From contig CAKUAV010000007.1 in the NCBI GenBank assembly GCA_934636425.1, forward strand, positions 1-44,819: a DNA stretch of 44,819 nt, given 5' to 3'. The position numbers and the translations under genes were made by a program. Origin of the DNA: an uncultured Clostridia bacterium (GTDB lineage Bacteria; Bacillota; Clostridia; Christensenellales; Aristaeellaceae). Below are positions 24,715 through 33,962 of this stretch, in pieces. Below the pieces are notes generated by a model. It was not told where the DNA came from. It did not search any database and saw only the letters and a list, made by a program, of their open reading frames with translations. Positions within the stretch are counted from its first letter, which is position 1, and every line of letters begins with the position of its first letter.

Positions 24715-24791
24715 TGGTGGGGTTAGTAGGGCTCGAACCTATGACCTTCACGATGTCAACGTGACGCTCTAACCAACTGAGCTATAACCCC
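24715..24791 (-). tRNA. tRNA-Val (anticodon GAC), CCA encoded
   Basis: Minus strand: acceptor GGGGTTA pairs with TAACCCC. D arm GCTCAGTTGGTTAGAGC. Anticodon stem TCACG/CGTGA with loop TTGACAT, anticodon GAC. T arm contains GGTTCGAGCC. The 3' end is A plus encoded CCA. 77 bases in total. It is read in the same direction as the four-gene operon upstream but is separated from it by a terminator. Confidence 0.97.
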
Positions 24792-24845
24792 GCAACAACA
24801 AACACTATTATACGGGATTACACGCGCTTTGTCAATAGGTTTTTG

Positions 24846-24872
24846 AAAAAAAGTCGAGTTTCTCAACTTTTT
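24846..24872 (-). terminator. Terminator after the acylation operon
   Basis: AAAAAGTTGAG and CTCGACTTTTTTT on the minus strand form a stem with one mismatch, a three-base loop and a T tract. It lies directly after the stop codon at 24878 and is A/T-flanked on both sides. Confidence 0.75.
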
Positions 24873-24877
24873 CGGGA

Positions 24878-25870
24878 TCAGTCGTCCGGGAAGATCATGT
24901 TGGCGTAGATCTTCTGCATGCGCTCGTCGGGATAATGGATGTCCAGATAGCGCTCGAAGCCGTTGGCGGCGGGCACGCCCTCGCGGCGATTCGCCCAGCG
25001 CATCACGATCAGGCCGGACATGACTGTGTTGAAAATCATGAACGCGAGCAGCGCCCAGGTCAGTCCCTTGCCCAGCCTGTTGGGGATCTTGAGTATCCAG
25101 CGCGACATGCGCGGATAGATGTCCTTGATCCACATCACGCCCAGTATGCCCCAGAACATGGAATACAGAAGGCAGATGCGGCCGTTGAGATTGAAGGGCA
25201 GGTTGCTGTAGTCCCACGAGGTCGTGCCGAATATCATCTCCTGCACCCAGGAGCAGACATACTCCACGACGCTGCCCGTGATCAGGCCGCCGACAAACGA
25301 AAAGATCCGGCTGCGGTTCCTGAAGCGGTACAAACAGGCGCTCAGCAGCGCCGCGCCGAAGCCGTAGACCAGATTGAACGGGCCGTAGATCAGGCCGGTG
25401 CGGCTCTCGTAATGCCCCTTCGTGATCATGCACCATATGACCTCCACCACGACGCCCACAAAGCAGCCTATGAAGAACACCCAGAACAGCTTGTAGAACG
25501 TCATTCCCTGCGCGAAATGCGCGCGCTGATGCTCTTCAACGTCGATCTGCGCGTTTGTGGGCGCTGCGGGAATGATGTTGAACTTGCGCCCCTGCTTCTT
25601 CTCGAGCCTCTCAGCTTCGCTCAGGCGGGTTTCGATCTCGTCCACAGCCGCGCCGCAGCGCTGCGTCGTGCCGATCAGCTGGCGATTGACGCCGCGCAGC
25701 GCGTCGAGCTCTCCGTGCAGCGTCTCATGCAGCGTCTGCGCCTCCTCGGGCGTGAGTGAAGCCTCCTGCGCCAGCGTGTCCAGCTGAACCTTGATGACCT
25801 CGCGGGATTCATTCTCCGTATTCTGCAGCGTCTTGGACAGTGTCTCGAGCTTGTCTTTGATGTTGTTCAA
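24878..25870 (-). CDS. CmpB-type putative ABC-transporter membrane protein (PF06541-like) with N-terminal coiled coil
   Basis: A 330-aa membrane protein. Residues 1-95 are heptad-like and charged (coiled coil). From about 125 come five or six membrane segments with the family signatures GLIYGPFNLVYG (159-170) and TTSWDYSNLPFNLNGRICL (216-234). The family is named as a possible ABC transporter type IV but has no proven function. The start is TTG at 25870 (codons TTG-AAC-AAC) with AAGGAG upstream. Last gene of the operon, 45 bases after the RCC1-like gene. The added coiled coil is unlike the usual short family member and suggests a partner-binding role, perhaps with the RCC1-like protein. Confidence 0.85.
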   Translation of the reverse strand: MNNIKDKLETLSKTLQNTENESREVIKVQLDTLAQEASLTPEEAQTLHETLHGELDALRGVNRQLIGTTQRCGAAVDEIETRLSEAERLEKKQGRKFNIIPAAPTNAQIDVEEHQRAHFAQGMTFYKLFWVFFIGCFVGVVVEVIWCMITKGHYESRTGLIYGPFNLVYGFGAALLSACLYRFRNRSRIFSFVGGLITGSVVEYVCSWVQEMIFGTTSWDYSNLPFNLNGRICLLYSMFWGILGVMWIKDIYPRMSRWILKIPNRLGKGLTWALLAFMIFNTVMSGLIVMRWANRREGVPAANGFERYLDIHYPDERMQKIYANMIFPDD

Positions 25871-25915
25871 TGCGGATTCTCCTTTCGTCTGCCGTTTTGC
25901 CTGAAGCGCCTGCCT

Positions 25916-27535
25916 CTACCAGAGCCGCCAGTCGCCGGTATTGCCCTGGCCGCTTTCATTGTCTCCGAATGACAGCACGCGGCCGTCCTCTGTCAGCGCA
26001 AGGCTGTGCGCGCCGCTCTGGGCGATCTCAACGGCCGCCGCGTCCACGGGAAGCGTTCCTTCCTCGCCGGTGCGGAACGCATATGTCAGCACGCGGCCGT
26101 CGCTGGTCAGCCCGAGCAGGCCGTCCTCGCCCGCAGACACGGCGATCAGATCGTTCCATGCGGGCGCGTTTACCGTGCAGGTCAGCGTGCCGTCGAACAG
26201 TATGCCCGCCGAAACGGGGCCGCAGACCGAGAGATCATACAGCGATACCCCCAGCCCCATGCGCGCGGCGGCGTGGGTCGTCGTCATGCTGCCCTGATCG
26301 TACAGGCAGCCCGCCGAATAGGAGCCGCCCGCAATCCACGTCACGCCGTGCCAGCCCTGAATCAGGCGGCTGTGCGCGCCGGCCGCGACCACCGTGCCGT
26401 CCGATTTGAGCCCCAGCGTGTCGTAGGCGGACGCTGTGATCATCACGACGTCCGTCCAGCCGGACACATCGCACTGACCCTCGTCGTTTCGCCCGACCGC
26501 AATCACAGTGCCGTCCTCGCGCAGGCCGACTGTATGATACGCGCCGGCGGCAATCTGCCGAAGATTCGTCCAGCCGGACACGTCGCACTGGCCATAGCCG
26601 TTGTCGCCCGCGGCCAGCGCAGTGCCGTCGCTCCTGCGGGCGGCCGAATGCGCGTATCCGGCGGCGATGCGCCCCAGCGGCCGGTCCGCGCGCGCCTGCG
26701 TGAGCGCCTGAGCGGTCTTTTCCATGCGGTTCAGGCTCTCCGGGTTGAACAGATCGAGCGCGAGCAGTCCCCGCGCCGTGTCCGCGCTTCCGGCGGCCTT
26801 CTGCACGGCGGCCTCGATGTGCCGATCGGCGTCGGACACGCTGAGCAGGAGCGTGCGCGCGCCGTTTTCGTCGCCGTTCATATACGTTTCAACGGCCAGC
26901 GCGCAGCGGCAGTCGGCATAGCGGGACGCGCTGTCCGAATAATCGCCCAGCTGATAGAAGATCTGCGCCGCGCCGGAATAATCGTCCGCCTGCCAGAGCG
27001 AATCGGCCTGCGCGTACAGGCATTTCTGCCGCGCCGCCTGCGTCTCCTCATTCTCCGGCAGCGCGGAAATGATCGAGAGCGCCTCGGCGTACCGGCTCGC
27101 CGCGGTCAGCTTTTCCGCGGCGACAAGGCGCATTCTGTCAATCTCTTCGCCGTCGTAGCCGCCCGCCTCCAGCTGCGAAAGCACCGCGAGCGCGCTCTGC
27201 GTCTGGCCGGACGCGATCAGCCGCCGCGCGCGGTTCATGCGGATGGCCGGCATGCAGGCGATCAGCACGCACAGACAGATCACCAGCGCCGCGGCGGCCA
27301 CGGCGGAGTTGACGAATATCGTGGACAGCTCGTCCTTTCGGAATCTGTCCAGAGCGTGCCATGCGCGGGACAGTCCCCGGCGGACGCCGCGGCCAATGCG
27401 CCTGAAAACGTGAACAATCCGCTCAAGGCCCATGCTCTGCCTTTTCGCGGCGGGGCGCTGAACGGGACGCTTTGCCGGCGGCCTTCGATCGGCCTGACGG
27501 GGCGCGGGGCGCGGAGGTCTTTTTTGTGTGTTCAT
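25916..27535 (-). CDS. Membrane-anchored TPR-like/RCC1-like beta-propeller protein
   Basis: A 539-aa protein with three parts. A Pro/Arg/Lys-rich cytoplasmic N-terminus (about 1-70) is followed by one membrane segment at about 73-95. Next comes an Ala-rich helical region (about 100-280) with TPR-like pairs (IASGQTQSALAVLSQLEAG, YAEALSIISALPENEE). The C-terminal half has repeats of the type IAAGYAHSAARRSDGTALAAG, with NGYGQCDVSGWTNL and NDEGQCDVSGWTDV in consecutive blades, the RCC1/alpha-tubulin-suppressor pattern. The start at 27535 has GGGGAGG upstream, 14 bases after the DHHW gene. The propeller would face outside the cell, close to the acylation machinery. Function unknown. Confidence 0.85.
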   Translation of the reverse strand: MNTQKRPPRPAPRQADRRPPAKRPVQRPAAKRQSMGLERIVHVFRRIGRGVRRGLSRAWHALDRFRKDELSTIFVNSAVAAAALVICLCVLIACMPAIRMNRARRLIASGQTQSALAVLSQLEAGGYDGEEIDRMRLVAAEKLTAASRYAEALSIISALPENEETQAARQKCLYAQADSLWQADDYSGAAQIFYQLGDYSDSASRYADCRCALAVETYMNGDENGARTLLLSVSDADRHIEAAVQKAAGSADTARGLLALDLFNPESLNRMEKTAQALTQARADRPLGRIAAGYAHSAARRSDGTALAAGDNGYGQCDVSGWTNLRQIAAGAYHTVGLREDGTVIAVGRNDEGQCDVSGWTDVVMITASAYDTLGLKSDGTVVAAGAHSRLIQGWHGVTWIAGGSYSAGCLYDQGSMTTTHAAARMGLGVSLYDLSVCGPVSAGILFDGTLTCTVNAPAWNDLIAVSAGEDGLLGLTSDGRVLTYAFRTGEEGTLPVDAAAVEIAQSGAHSLALTEDGRVLSFGDNESGQGNTGDWRLW

Positions 27536-27549
27536 GCGCGCGCCTCCCC

Positions 27550-28899
27550 TCACTCTTCGAGATATTTGCGCAGATAGACGATGGAATTGTCCTTGCGCAG
27601 GCCGTTTGCCGTCGATGTGACGATGTACACGTCGTCGATCTGATGATACTCCATCAGCTCGCCTATTGAGCCGCCCGCCTCGCGCTTATTGTAATAGTCG
27701 TTGCGGAAGTCGGTCATGTGCACCTCGTCGTAATAGGGCAGCAGATAGGGCGCAAAGGCGTTGCCGAAGGAATCGCAGATCACCAGCGCGCGCCGGCCCG
27801 TGTTCGCGCCGGTGATCACGCGCCGCCACGGCCTGCGGGAATTGTTCATATAGGCCGTGTAGGTCGACGAATCGTAATTCATCAGCGGCAGCTCGGTTTC
27901 CCCGGTGCGCTTTGTGACGATCAGGCTGCGCGCGGGCAGCAGCGGATAGAGCACGTTGAACACGTCGGTCTGCCCCGCGTCGTTGGGCTTGGAGCGTATG
28001 GCCTTGTAGTCGTATTCCTCATAAGGCACGATCGGCAGGCTGCTGCTCCTGAGCATTTCCGAAAGCACGATGTACGCGCCCTCCGCCGACCAGTGATGAT
28101 CGGTGTGGTAGAACATCGGCGCGTCCCCGGTCATGTGCGGCTCGAGTATTGAAAACGTATTGAACACTTTGATGTGCTCTTCTCCGGCAAGGCAGCTCTC
28201 CAGCATGGTCTCGACGGTGCTGCCCCAGCCGCAGTAGGTCTCCTGCTGATCCGTCCAGCGATTGGCGATCGAGGCCAGCGGCACCTGCGTGAAGAACACG
28301 TCGCCGTCCTCGGGCAGATGCGTGCGGATGAGCCGCAGCGTGTCGGCGTAGGCGCTGATCTTGTCCAGATCGTAGGTGTAGAGTATCTTGTTCGTGCCGT
28401 CGGTCTTTTTGAGCCACAGATAGCTGTGCTCGTCGGTCAGCGGCGCGTCGCCCTCGGGCGCGGAAGCGTCCTCTTCGACATCGTCGCTTTCGGGAGCGGG
28501 CGGCGCGATTTCATCGGTCGGCGCGGGCTGAACGGTGGCCTGCGGCGCGGCCGACTGCGCGGTCACGCCCTCGCTCTGCAGCCGGTTTTCCATGTCGCTG
28601 GCGGCGGCGGCCAGCGTATCGTCCCGCGAGAGTACTGAGAACGCGCCCAGCAGCCGGTCGCTCGTGCGAACCAGCGCGTCGCGGCCGAAGAACGCGTCGG
28701 ACAGAAACGATTCAAAGCCGGTCATGAATTCGCCCGAAAACAGCGAGGCTGCGCTCAATTTGGGGAAGCCGGCGAGCATGCGGTTTTCCGATTCGGACAG
28801 GCGCGGCTGCTTGTCGGACGTTCCCAGCAGGAAAACGCCGCCGATCAGGCACAGTATAACCCACCACAGCGCGACGGTGAACGACAATTTGTGTTTCAT
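27550..28899 (-). CDS. DHHW family protein (AlgJ/AlgX-like SGNH fold), partner of MBOAT acyltransferase
   Basis: A 449-aa protein with an N-terminal membrane anchor (about residues 7-25), the family opening LSESENRMLAGFP (34-46), a Pro/Ala/acidic linker (117-153), the hallmark Asp-His-His-Trp in HTDHHWSAEGAY (267-270), and near the C-terminus ALVICDSFGNAFAPYL with the candidate catalytic Ser. By analogy with AlgJ/AlgX it transfers acetyl groups from the MBOAT protein to a surface polysaccharide outside the membrane. The start at 28899 has GGAGG upstream, 15 bases after the MBOAT gene. The variable acidic linker is probably flexible. Confidence 0.92.
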   Translation of the reverse strand: MKHKLSFTVALWWVILCLIGGVFLLGTSDKQPRLSESENRMLAGFPKLSAASLFSGEFMTGFESFLSDAFFGRDALVRTSDRLLGAFSVLSRDDTLAAAASDMENRLQSEGVTAQSAAPQATVQPAPTDEIAPPAPESDDVEEDASAPEGDAPLTDEHSYLWLKKTDGTNKILYTYDLDKISAYADTLRLIRTHLPEDGDVFFTQVPLASIANRWTDQQETYCGWGSTVETMLESCLAGEEHIKVFNTFSILEPHMTGDAPMFYHTDHHWSAEGAYIVLSEMLRSSSLPIVPYEEYDYKAIRSKPNDAGQTDVFNVLYPLLPARSLIVTKRTGETELPLMNYDSSTYTAYMNNSRRPWRRVITGANTGRRALVICDSFGNAFAPYLLPYYDEVHMTDFRNDYYNKREAGGSIGELMEYHQIDDVYIVTSTANGLRKDNSIVYLRKYLEE

Positions 28900-28914
28900 A
28901 GCGCCTCCGACTCG

Positions 28915-30330
28915 TCAAAACTGGAAGTAGATAAACGGATTGTAGCTCTGGCTGATCAAAAAGAGCAGGCACAGCGCCAGACACAGGCTCAGCCACACGC
29001 AGCGCGCGGCCTCCTGCCGCCGCCCCGTCAGGCCAATGCGCCCGGCAAACTGCCCGATGAGCGGCGCGACCGGCAAACTGGCGATGAAGGCGATGAGCGG
29101 AAAGACTGAATACGTCCTGACGATGCGCAGCGACGCCGCGTCCATGGCGCCCGACGCGCCCAGCCCGACCATCGCGCCCAGATGCGTCAGCGCGTCGCCC
29201 AGCGAGGGATAGTAGAACACCACCCAGCCGACCATGACCAGCGCCATTGTGATCAGCCAGTTGACCGCCCTGGGCAGATGCGGCAGCACATTCTTAAAAA
29301 AGAGCAGATCGAGCGTCAGGAGCACGCCGTAATACAGCCCCCACAGCACGAACGACCAGCTCGCGCCGTGCCACAGGCCGGTCAGCATCCAGACGATCAT
29401 CGTGTTGAGGATCGTCCGCTTCAGGCCGCGCCGGTTTCCGCCCAGCGGGATGTATATGTAATCGCGAAAGAAGCTGCCCAGCGAGACGTGCCACTTGCGC
29501 CAGAAATCGCGCACGGACAGCGCCGAATAGGGATAGAGAAAGTTTTCCTTATAGCTGAAGCCCAGTATGCGCCCCAGCCCGATGGCCATATCGGAATAGC
29601 CGGAAAAATCAAAATAGATCTGCAGCGTGTACAGGAAGGCCGCGTACCACGCCCCGCCCACGCTGAGCGCCGCCGCGCCGCCGGCCAGCGGCATCGAGGA
29701 AAGCGCCTTGCCGCAGACATTGGCGAATATGACCTTCTTGCCCAGACCGACGACAAAGCGCTGCATTCCGGCGGCAAAATCGTCCGGCGTGGTCTGGCGC
29801 TTCCCCAGCTGATCGGCCACGTCGGAATACTGCACGATCGGGCCGGCGATGAGCTGCGGAAAGCAGCTGATGTAGAGCATCAGCCTCGGGAAGTGCTTCT
29901 GCGCGCGCGCCTTGCGGCGATACACGTCCACAGTGTAGGTGATGACCTGAAATGTGTAAAACGATATGCCGATGGGCAGGCGCAGCGGCGTCATGCGCCA
30001 TGACGCGCCGAAGAGCGCCATGAAGGAATTGACAAAGAACGCCGAATACTTGAAGATGAACAGGATCGCCGCCGACAGCGCGACGCTCAGCGCCATCCAC
30101 CGGCGACGCCTGCGCTTTTTCTTTGTATGCACGATTTTGCGCGCGCAGAGAAACGCCACGGCGGTCGAGCCCACCATGGCCAGCACCCAGACCGGCTCGC
30201 CCCAGGCATAGAACAGCAGCGACGCGCCCAGCAGCACGCCGTTTCGCCACTTTATGTCCCTGCGCGCAAAGCACGCAAGAAGCGTCAGCGGCAGAAAATA
30301 GAACAGGAACGTCAGGCTGGAAAAGACCAT
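28915..30330 (-). CDS. MBOAT family O-acyltransferase (AlgI/DltB-like)
   Basis: Polytopic membrane acyltransferase of 471 aa. Signatures: FFLFYFLPL-like opening, FYTFQVITYTVDVYR (124-138), DFSGYSDMAIGLGRILGF (241-258), FWRKWHVSLGSFFRDYIYIP (276-295), and the invariant His321 in TGLWHGASW. It moves acetyl groups across the membrane for O-acetylation of a cell-surface polymer. With the DHHW protein directly downstream it forms the common two-protein module. First gene of the four-gene operon. The start at 30330 has GAGGAG upstream. No polymer synthesis genes are in the window, so the acceptor is unknown. Confidence 0.94.
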   Translation of the reverse strand: MVFSSLTFLFYFLPLTLLACFARRDIKWRNGVLLGASLLFYAWGEPVWVLAMVGSTAVAFLCARKIVHTKKKRRRRRWMALSVALSAAILFIFKYSAFFVNSFMALFGASWRMTPLRLPIGISFYTFQVITYTVDVYRRKARAQKHFPRLMLYISCFPQLIAGPIVQYSDVADQLGKRQTTPDDFAAGMQRFVVGLGKKVIFANVCGKALSSMPLAGGAAALSVGGAWYAAFLYTLQIYFDFSGYSDMAIGLGRILGFSYKENFLYPYSALSVRDFWRKWHVSLGSFFRDYIYIPLGGNRRGLKRTILNTMIVWMLTGLWHGASWSFVLWGLYYGVLLTLDLLFFKNVLPHLPRAVNWLITMALVMVGWVVFYYPSLGDALTHLGAMVGLGASGAMDAASLRIVRTYSVFPLIAFIASLPVAPLIGQFAGRIGLTGRRQEAARCVWLSLCLALCLLFLISQSYNPFIYFQF

Positions 30331-30508
30331 AGACTCTCCTCGCTTGCGCGTGTATTTTCAATGCGGCGCGTTTGAGCGAACGCCGCGTGCCTATAAAACA
30401 GCCCCATAAAGAACGGCGTTTCAGCCGCACTCTCGCCATAAACGGGAATGCGGCCGCCTGTGCGCTTCTTCTACGGGGCGTTTGCTTTCGTATAAACGCG
30501 TAAAAAAC

Positions 30509-31852
30509 TCAGTTCTTCAGGCTGTTGATCGGCGCGGGGATGCGGCCGCCGCGGGCGATGAACGCGTCCGCCGACTCGCCGTGAACGGGTATGATCGGCG
30601 CGCGCCCCAGCAGTCCGCCAAACTCGGCCCAGTCGCCCACGGCCTTGCCGGGCACGGGCACGAGGCGCACGGCGGTGGTCTTCTGATTGACCACGCCGAT
30701 GGCGGCCTCGTCGGCCAGTATCGCGGAAAGCGTCGAGGCGGGGGTATCGCCCGGCACGGCGATCATGTCCAGACCAACCGAGCAGACGCATGTCATGGCC
30801 TCGAGCTTGTCCAGCGTCAGCGTGCCGGCGGCGGCGGCGTCAATCATGCCGATGTCCTCGCTGACCGGAATAAACGCGCCCGACAGGCCGCCCACCGAGG
30901 AGGACGCCATCACGCCGCCCTTCTTGACCGCGTCGTTGAGCATCATCAGCGCGGCTGTGGTGCCGTGCTGGCCGCAGCGCTCCAGACCCATTTCCTCGAG
31001 AATATGCGCGACCGAATCGCCGATGGACGGCGTGGGCGCGAGAGAGAGATCGACGATGCCGAACGGCGCGTCCAGACGCTTCGAGGCCTCCTGCGCCACC
31101 AGCTGACCCATGCGGGTGATGCGAAACGCGGTCTTCTTGATCGTTTCGGCCACGACGTCGAACGGCTCGCCCTTGCAGTCCTCCAGCGCGCGCTTGACCA
31201 CGCCCGGGCCGCTCACGCCCACATTGATGGCCACGTCGCCCTCGCCCACGCCGTGGAACGCGCCGGCCATGAAGGGATTGTCCTCCACGGCGTTGGCGAA
31301 CGCCACCAGCTTGGCGCAGCCCAGGCCGCCCTGATCGGCGGTGGCTCTGGCCGTCTCTACAATGATCTCGCCCATCAGCCGCACGGCGTCCATGTTGATG
31401 CCCGCGCGCGTCGTGCCCACGTTGACCGAGGAGCAGACCAGATTCGTGCGGGAGAGCGCCTCGGGAATGGAGCGTATGAGCTTTAAGTCGTTCTTCGTCG
31501 CGCCCTTCTGCACCAGCGCGGAATAGCCGCCGATGAAGTTCACGCCGGTGGTCTCCGCCGCATGATCGAGCGCAAGCGCCACGTCCACCGGATCGGTGCG
31601 GTCGGACAGTATCAGCGAGACGGGCGTGACGGAAATGCGCTTGTTGACGATCGGTATGCCAAATTCGCGCTCGATGTCCTCGCCGACCTCGACCAGATGC
31701 TCGGCGCGGCGGGTGACCAGATCATAGACCTTCTGAGGCGTGTTTTCGCCCGCGCACTCCAGCAGGGAAAGCCCCATTGTGATCGTGCGGATGTCCAGCT
31801 TCTGATCCTTGATCATGTTGATCGTCGAAAAGATTTCAGAGGCGTTCAGCAT
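30509..31852 (-). CDS. PFL-like DUF711 family protein (UPF0210)
   Basis: A 447-aa protein of the DUF711/UPF0210 family. The N-terminus MLNASEIFSTINMIKDQKLD and the Gly/Ala-rich motifs GVSGPGVVKRALED and SSSVGGLSGAFIPVSED are typical. The family is structurally related to pyruvate formate-lyase barrels but lacks the glycyl-radical motif, and its reaction is not established. In many Firmicutes, as here, the gene lies directly after a small ACT-domain gene (11-base gap), so the pair works together. Start at 31852 with GAGGTG upstream. The 178 bases between its stop and the MBOAT gene hold no clear terminator. Confidence 0.92.
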   Translation of the reverse strand: MLNASEIFSTINMIKDQKLDIRTITMGLSLLECAGENTPQKVYDLVTRRAEHLVEVGEDIEREFGIPIVNKRISVTPVSLILSDRTDPVDVALALDHAAETTGVNFIGGYSALVQKGATKNDLKLIRSIPEALSRTNLVCSSVNVGTTRAGINMDAVRLMGEIIVETARATADQGGLGCAKLVAFANAVEDNPFMAGAFHGVGEGDVAINVGVSGPGVVKRALEDCKGEPFDVVAETIKKTAFRITRMGQLVAQEASKRLDAPFGIVDLSLAPTPSIGDSVAHILEEMGLERCGQHGTTAALMMLNDAVKKGGVMASSSVGGLSGAFIPVSEDIGMIDAAAAGTLTLDKLEAMTCVCSVGLDMIAVPGDTPASTLSAILADEAAIGVVNQKTTAVRLVPVPGKAVGDWAEFGGLLGRAPIIPVHGESADAFIARGGRIPAPINSLKN

Positions 31853-31863
31853 GGCGCGTCACC

Positions 31864-32133
31864 TCACAGCCTGTGCATCGCATCGAATATTTCGCTGCGC
31901 TGCATGCGGATTTCAAGACCCAGCTTCTCGCTCAGTTCGCCGAGCGCGGCCGTCATCTCGGCATAGGTGCAGTTCATGCCGGCCAGATCGACCATCATGA
32001 CCATTGTAAAATAGCCGGAGAGTATGGTCTGGGTGATGTCGAGTATGTTGAGGTTATGCCGATACAGGCAGCCGCTGATTTCAGCGATGATGCCGGGGCG
32101 GTCGCTGCCGAGAACGGAGATGATGGCCTTCAT
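31864..32133 (-). CDS. ACT domain-containing protein (UPF0237 type)
   Basis: An 89-aa stand-alone ACT domain: MKAIISVLGSDRPGIIAEIS carries the G-x-D-R-x-G-I ligand loop (residues 9-15), followed by HNLNILDITQTILSGYFTM. ACT domains bind amino acids and act as allosteric sensors. It is the first gene of the pair with DUF711 and presumably regulates it. AAAGGA precedes the start at 32133. Its promoter lies at 32184-32211, and the divergent neighbour is an aspartate kinase, so a link to amino-acid status is plausible but unproven. Confidence 0.93.
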   Translation of the reverse strand: MKAIISVLGSDRPGIIAEISGCLYRHNLNILDITQTILSGYFTMVMMVDLAGMNCTYAEMTAALGELSEKLGLEIRMQRSEIFDAMHRL

Positions 32134-32183
32134 GGTGAATGCATTCCTTTCAGTAAAATTGATGAACCGTTTCTTTACCTGTT

Positions 32184-32211
32184 ATTATAGCCTAAAGCCG
32201 CGCCGGCGCAA
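32184..32211 (-). promoter_or_regulatory. Promoter of the ACT-DUF711 operon
   Basis: Minus strand: TTGCGC (32206-32211), 16-base spacer, TATAAT (32184-32189). Confidence 0.65.
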
Positions 32212-32403
32212 AGCACACTGATGTAAATTGCCTGAAGCGCGCTCCTCAAAAGGGATAATTGCAGGTTCGAATGGGGATTTTGTCAGCTCAGGCCTTCGCA
32301 CGCGCAAAATGCCGAAGCGGCGGGGAGGACTTTCCGAAGCAAACCCGGGAACCGGTTTTTTCATCGCGTCATATGATTTAACGGGGGATTGCTGGGGAAG
32401 TGC

Positions 32404-32433
32404 TTGACGCGGGCGGCATAGACCCCGTATAAT
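32404..32433 (+). promoter_or_regulatory. Promoter of the aspartate kinase gene
   Basis: TTGACG (32404-32409), 18-base spacer, TATAAT (32428-32433), leaving a leader of about 48 bases. That is too short for a lysine riboswitch or T-box. The stretch 32212-32403 shows nothing else I can name. Confidence 0.75.
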
Positions 32434-32487
32434 TATTCGAGTTATTGCCGTATATACCGACGCGGCGAGTGGAGGTTGTTGCCAGCT

Positions 32488-33801
32488 ATGGGACTTAAAG
32501 TTGCAAAATTCGGCGGTTCGTCGCTGTCCGACGCCGATCAGTTCAGGAAAGTTAAGGATATTCTTCTGTCCGATCCCGACAGGCGCTTTGTCGTGCCCTC
32601 CGCGCCCGGCCGCCGGTTCAGAGAGGACGACAAAATCACCGATCTGCTCTACCGCTGCTTCAAGCTGGCGCAGACCGGCCAGAGCTATTCGGAATGCTTC
32701 AGCCGGGTCGTCACGCGCTACTGCGACATCATACGCGATCTGGGCATCGATCTCGATCTGCTGCCCGCGCTTCATGAGGCCGAAAAGGAAATCGCCCGCT
32801 CCGACAATCCCGATTACGCGGCCAGCCGGGGCGAATACTTCAACGGCATGATACTGGCCAGCTATATGGGCTGGGACTTCATCGACGCGGCGGAAGTCAT
32901 ACGCTTCGACCGGCAGGGCATATTCGCGCCCGAATGGACGAACGAGGTGCTTTCCGAGCGCCTTGCCCGCCATGAGCACGCGGTCATTCCCGGCTTTTAC
33001 GGCGCGATGCCCTCGGGCGAAATCAAGACGTTCTCCCGCGGCGGCTCGGACATCACCGGCGCAATCGTCGCGCGCGCGGCGAAGGCCACGCTGTATGAGA
33101 ACTGGACGGATGTGTCCGGCTTCATGATGGCCGATCCGCGCATCATCGACAATCCCCGCTCGATCGACCAGCTGACCTACCGCGAGCTGCGCGAATTGTC
33201 CTACATGGGCGCGACCGTGCTGCACGAGGACGCGATATTCCCGGTGCGCAAGGCGGGCATCCCCACCAACATACGCAACACCAACGATCCCGCTCATCCG
33301 GGCACAATGATCGTGCTCACGCCCGGCGAGGTGGAGCATGAGCGCACGATCACCGGCATCGCGGGGCACAAGAATTTCACGCTCCTGTCGATCGACAAGG
33401 CCATGATGAACAGCGAGCTGGGCTTCGGCCGCCGCGTGCTGGGCGTGCTGGAAGGGCTGGACATCTCCTTTGAGCATCTGCCCACCGGCATCGACACCAT
33501 GAGCGTGGTCATCGCCGACAGCGAAATCGAGAGCCACAAGAGCGAGATCATAGAGCGCATCGAGGAGGCCTGCCACCCCGATTCCATCGAGTTCACCAGC
33601 GGCGTGGCGCTGATCGCCACAGTGGGACGCGGCATGGTCAACAAGCGCGGCACCGCGTCGCGCCTGTTCCGCGCGCTGGCCGTGGCCGACATCAACATAC
33701 GCATGATCGATCAGGGCTCGAGCGAGCTGAACATCATCGTGGGCGTAGACGGCAAGGATTTCGAGCGCGCCGTCAGCGCCATATACTACGAATTTGTTTA
33801 A
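32488..33801 (+). CDS. Aspartate kinase
   Basis: Phosphorylates L-aspartate at the entry to lysine, threonine and methionine synthesis. It has 437 aa with the kinase N-terminus MGLKVAKFGGSSL (Lys7, Gly-Gly-Ser-Ser), RFVVPSAPGRR in the glycine-loop region, and FSRGGSDITGAIVA in the active site. Two C-terminal ACT domains follow (ITGIAGHKNFTLLSIDKAMM and VALIATVGRGMVNKRGTASR), so feedback inhibition is expected. The VPSAPG variant is typical of a clostridial subgroup. The start at 32488 has GGAGG 12 bases upstream, a long spacing; the in-frame TTG at 32476 directly abuts the GGAGG and is unlikely. The stop codon overlaps the end of a MITE. Confidence 0.95.
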   Translation: MGLKVAKFGGSSLSDADQFRKVKDILLSDPDRRFVVPSAPGRRFREDDKITDLLYRCFKLAQTGQSYSECFSRVVTRYCDIIRDLGIDLDLLPALHEAEKEIARSDNPDYAASRGEYFNGMILASYMGWDFIDAAEVIRFDRQGIFAPEWTNEVLSERLARHEHAVIPGFYGAMPSGEIKTFSRGGSDITGAIVARAAKATLYENWTDVSGFMMADPRIIDNPRSIDQLTYRELRELSYMGATVLHEDAIFPVRKAGIPTNIRNTNDPAHPGTMIVLTPGEVEHERTITGIAGHKNFTLLSIDKAMMNSELGFGRRVLGVLEGLDISFEHLPTGIDTMSVVIADSEIESHKSEIIERIEEACHPDSIEFTSGVALIATVGRGMVNKRGTASRLFRALAVADINIRMIDQGSSELNIIVGVDGKDFERAVSAIYYEFV

Positions 33802-33962
33802 GGCGACACCGCACAAACGAGGTGGTCGGCCGGCGAATGGATTTTTCGTCAGATGCAAATGCAGATTTCGAAGGTTTACTGGAGGTAAATCGAGAAATTT
33901 GCATGCCGCAGATGGCGGGAAAGACATCGCCTGATGCGCCGCCGAGTTGTGCGGTATCGCCT
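33801..33962. mobile_element. 162-bp MITE with TA duplications (IS630/Tc1-like)
   Basis: Inverted ends AGGCGACACCGCACAA and TTGTGCGGTATCGCCT (15 of 16 pair) enclose about 130 bases without coding capacity. Each side is flanked by TA (33799-33800, 33963-33964). TA target duplication is diagnostic of the IS630/Tc1-mariner group. The left TA supplies the first two bases of the aspartate kinase TAA stop codon and the first A of the element its last. No cognate transposase is in the window. Confidence 0.8.

Noticed and set aside
32212..32487. Lysine riboswitch or T-box leader ahead of aspartate kinase
   Set aside because: The TATAAT box at 32428-32433 leaves only about 48 bases of leader, and no conserved riboswitch or T-box (TGGNACCGCG-like) sequence is seen.
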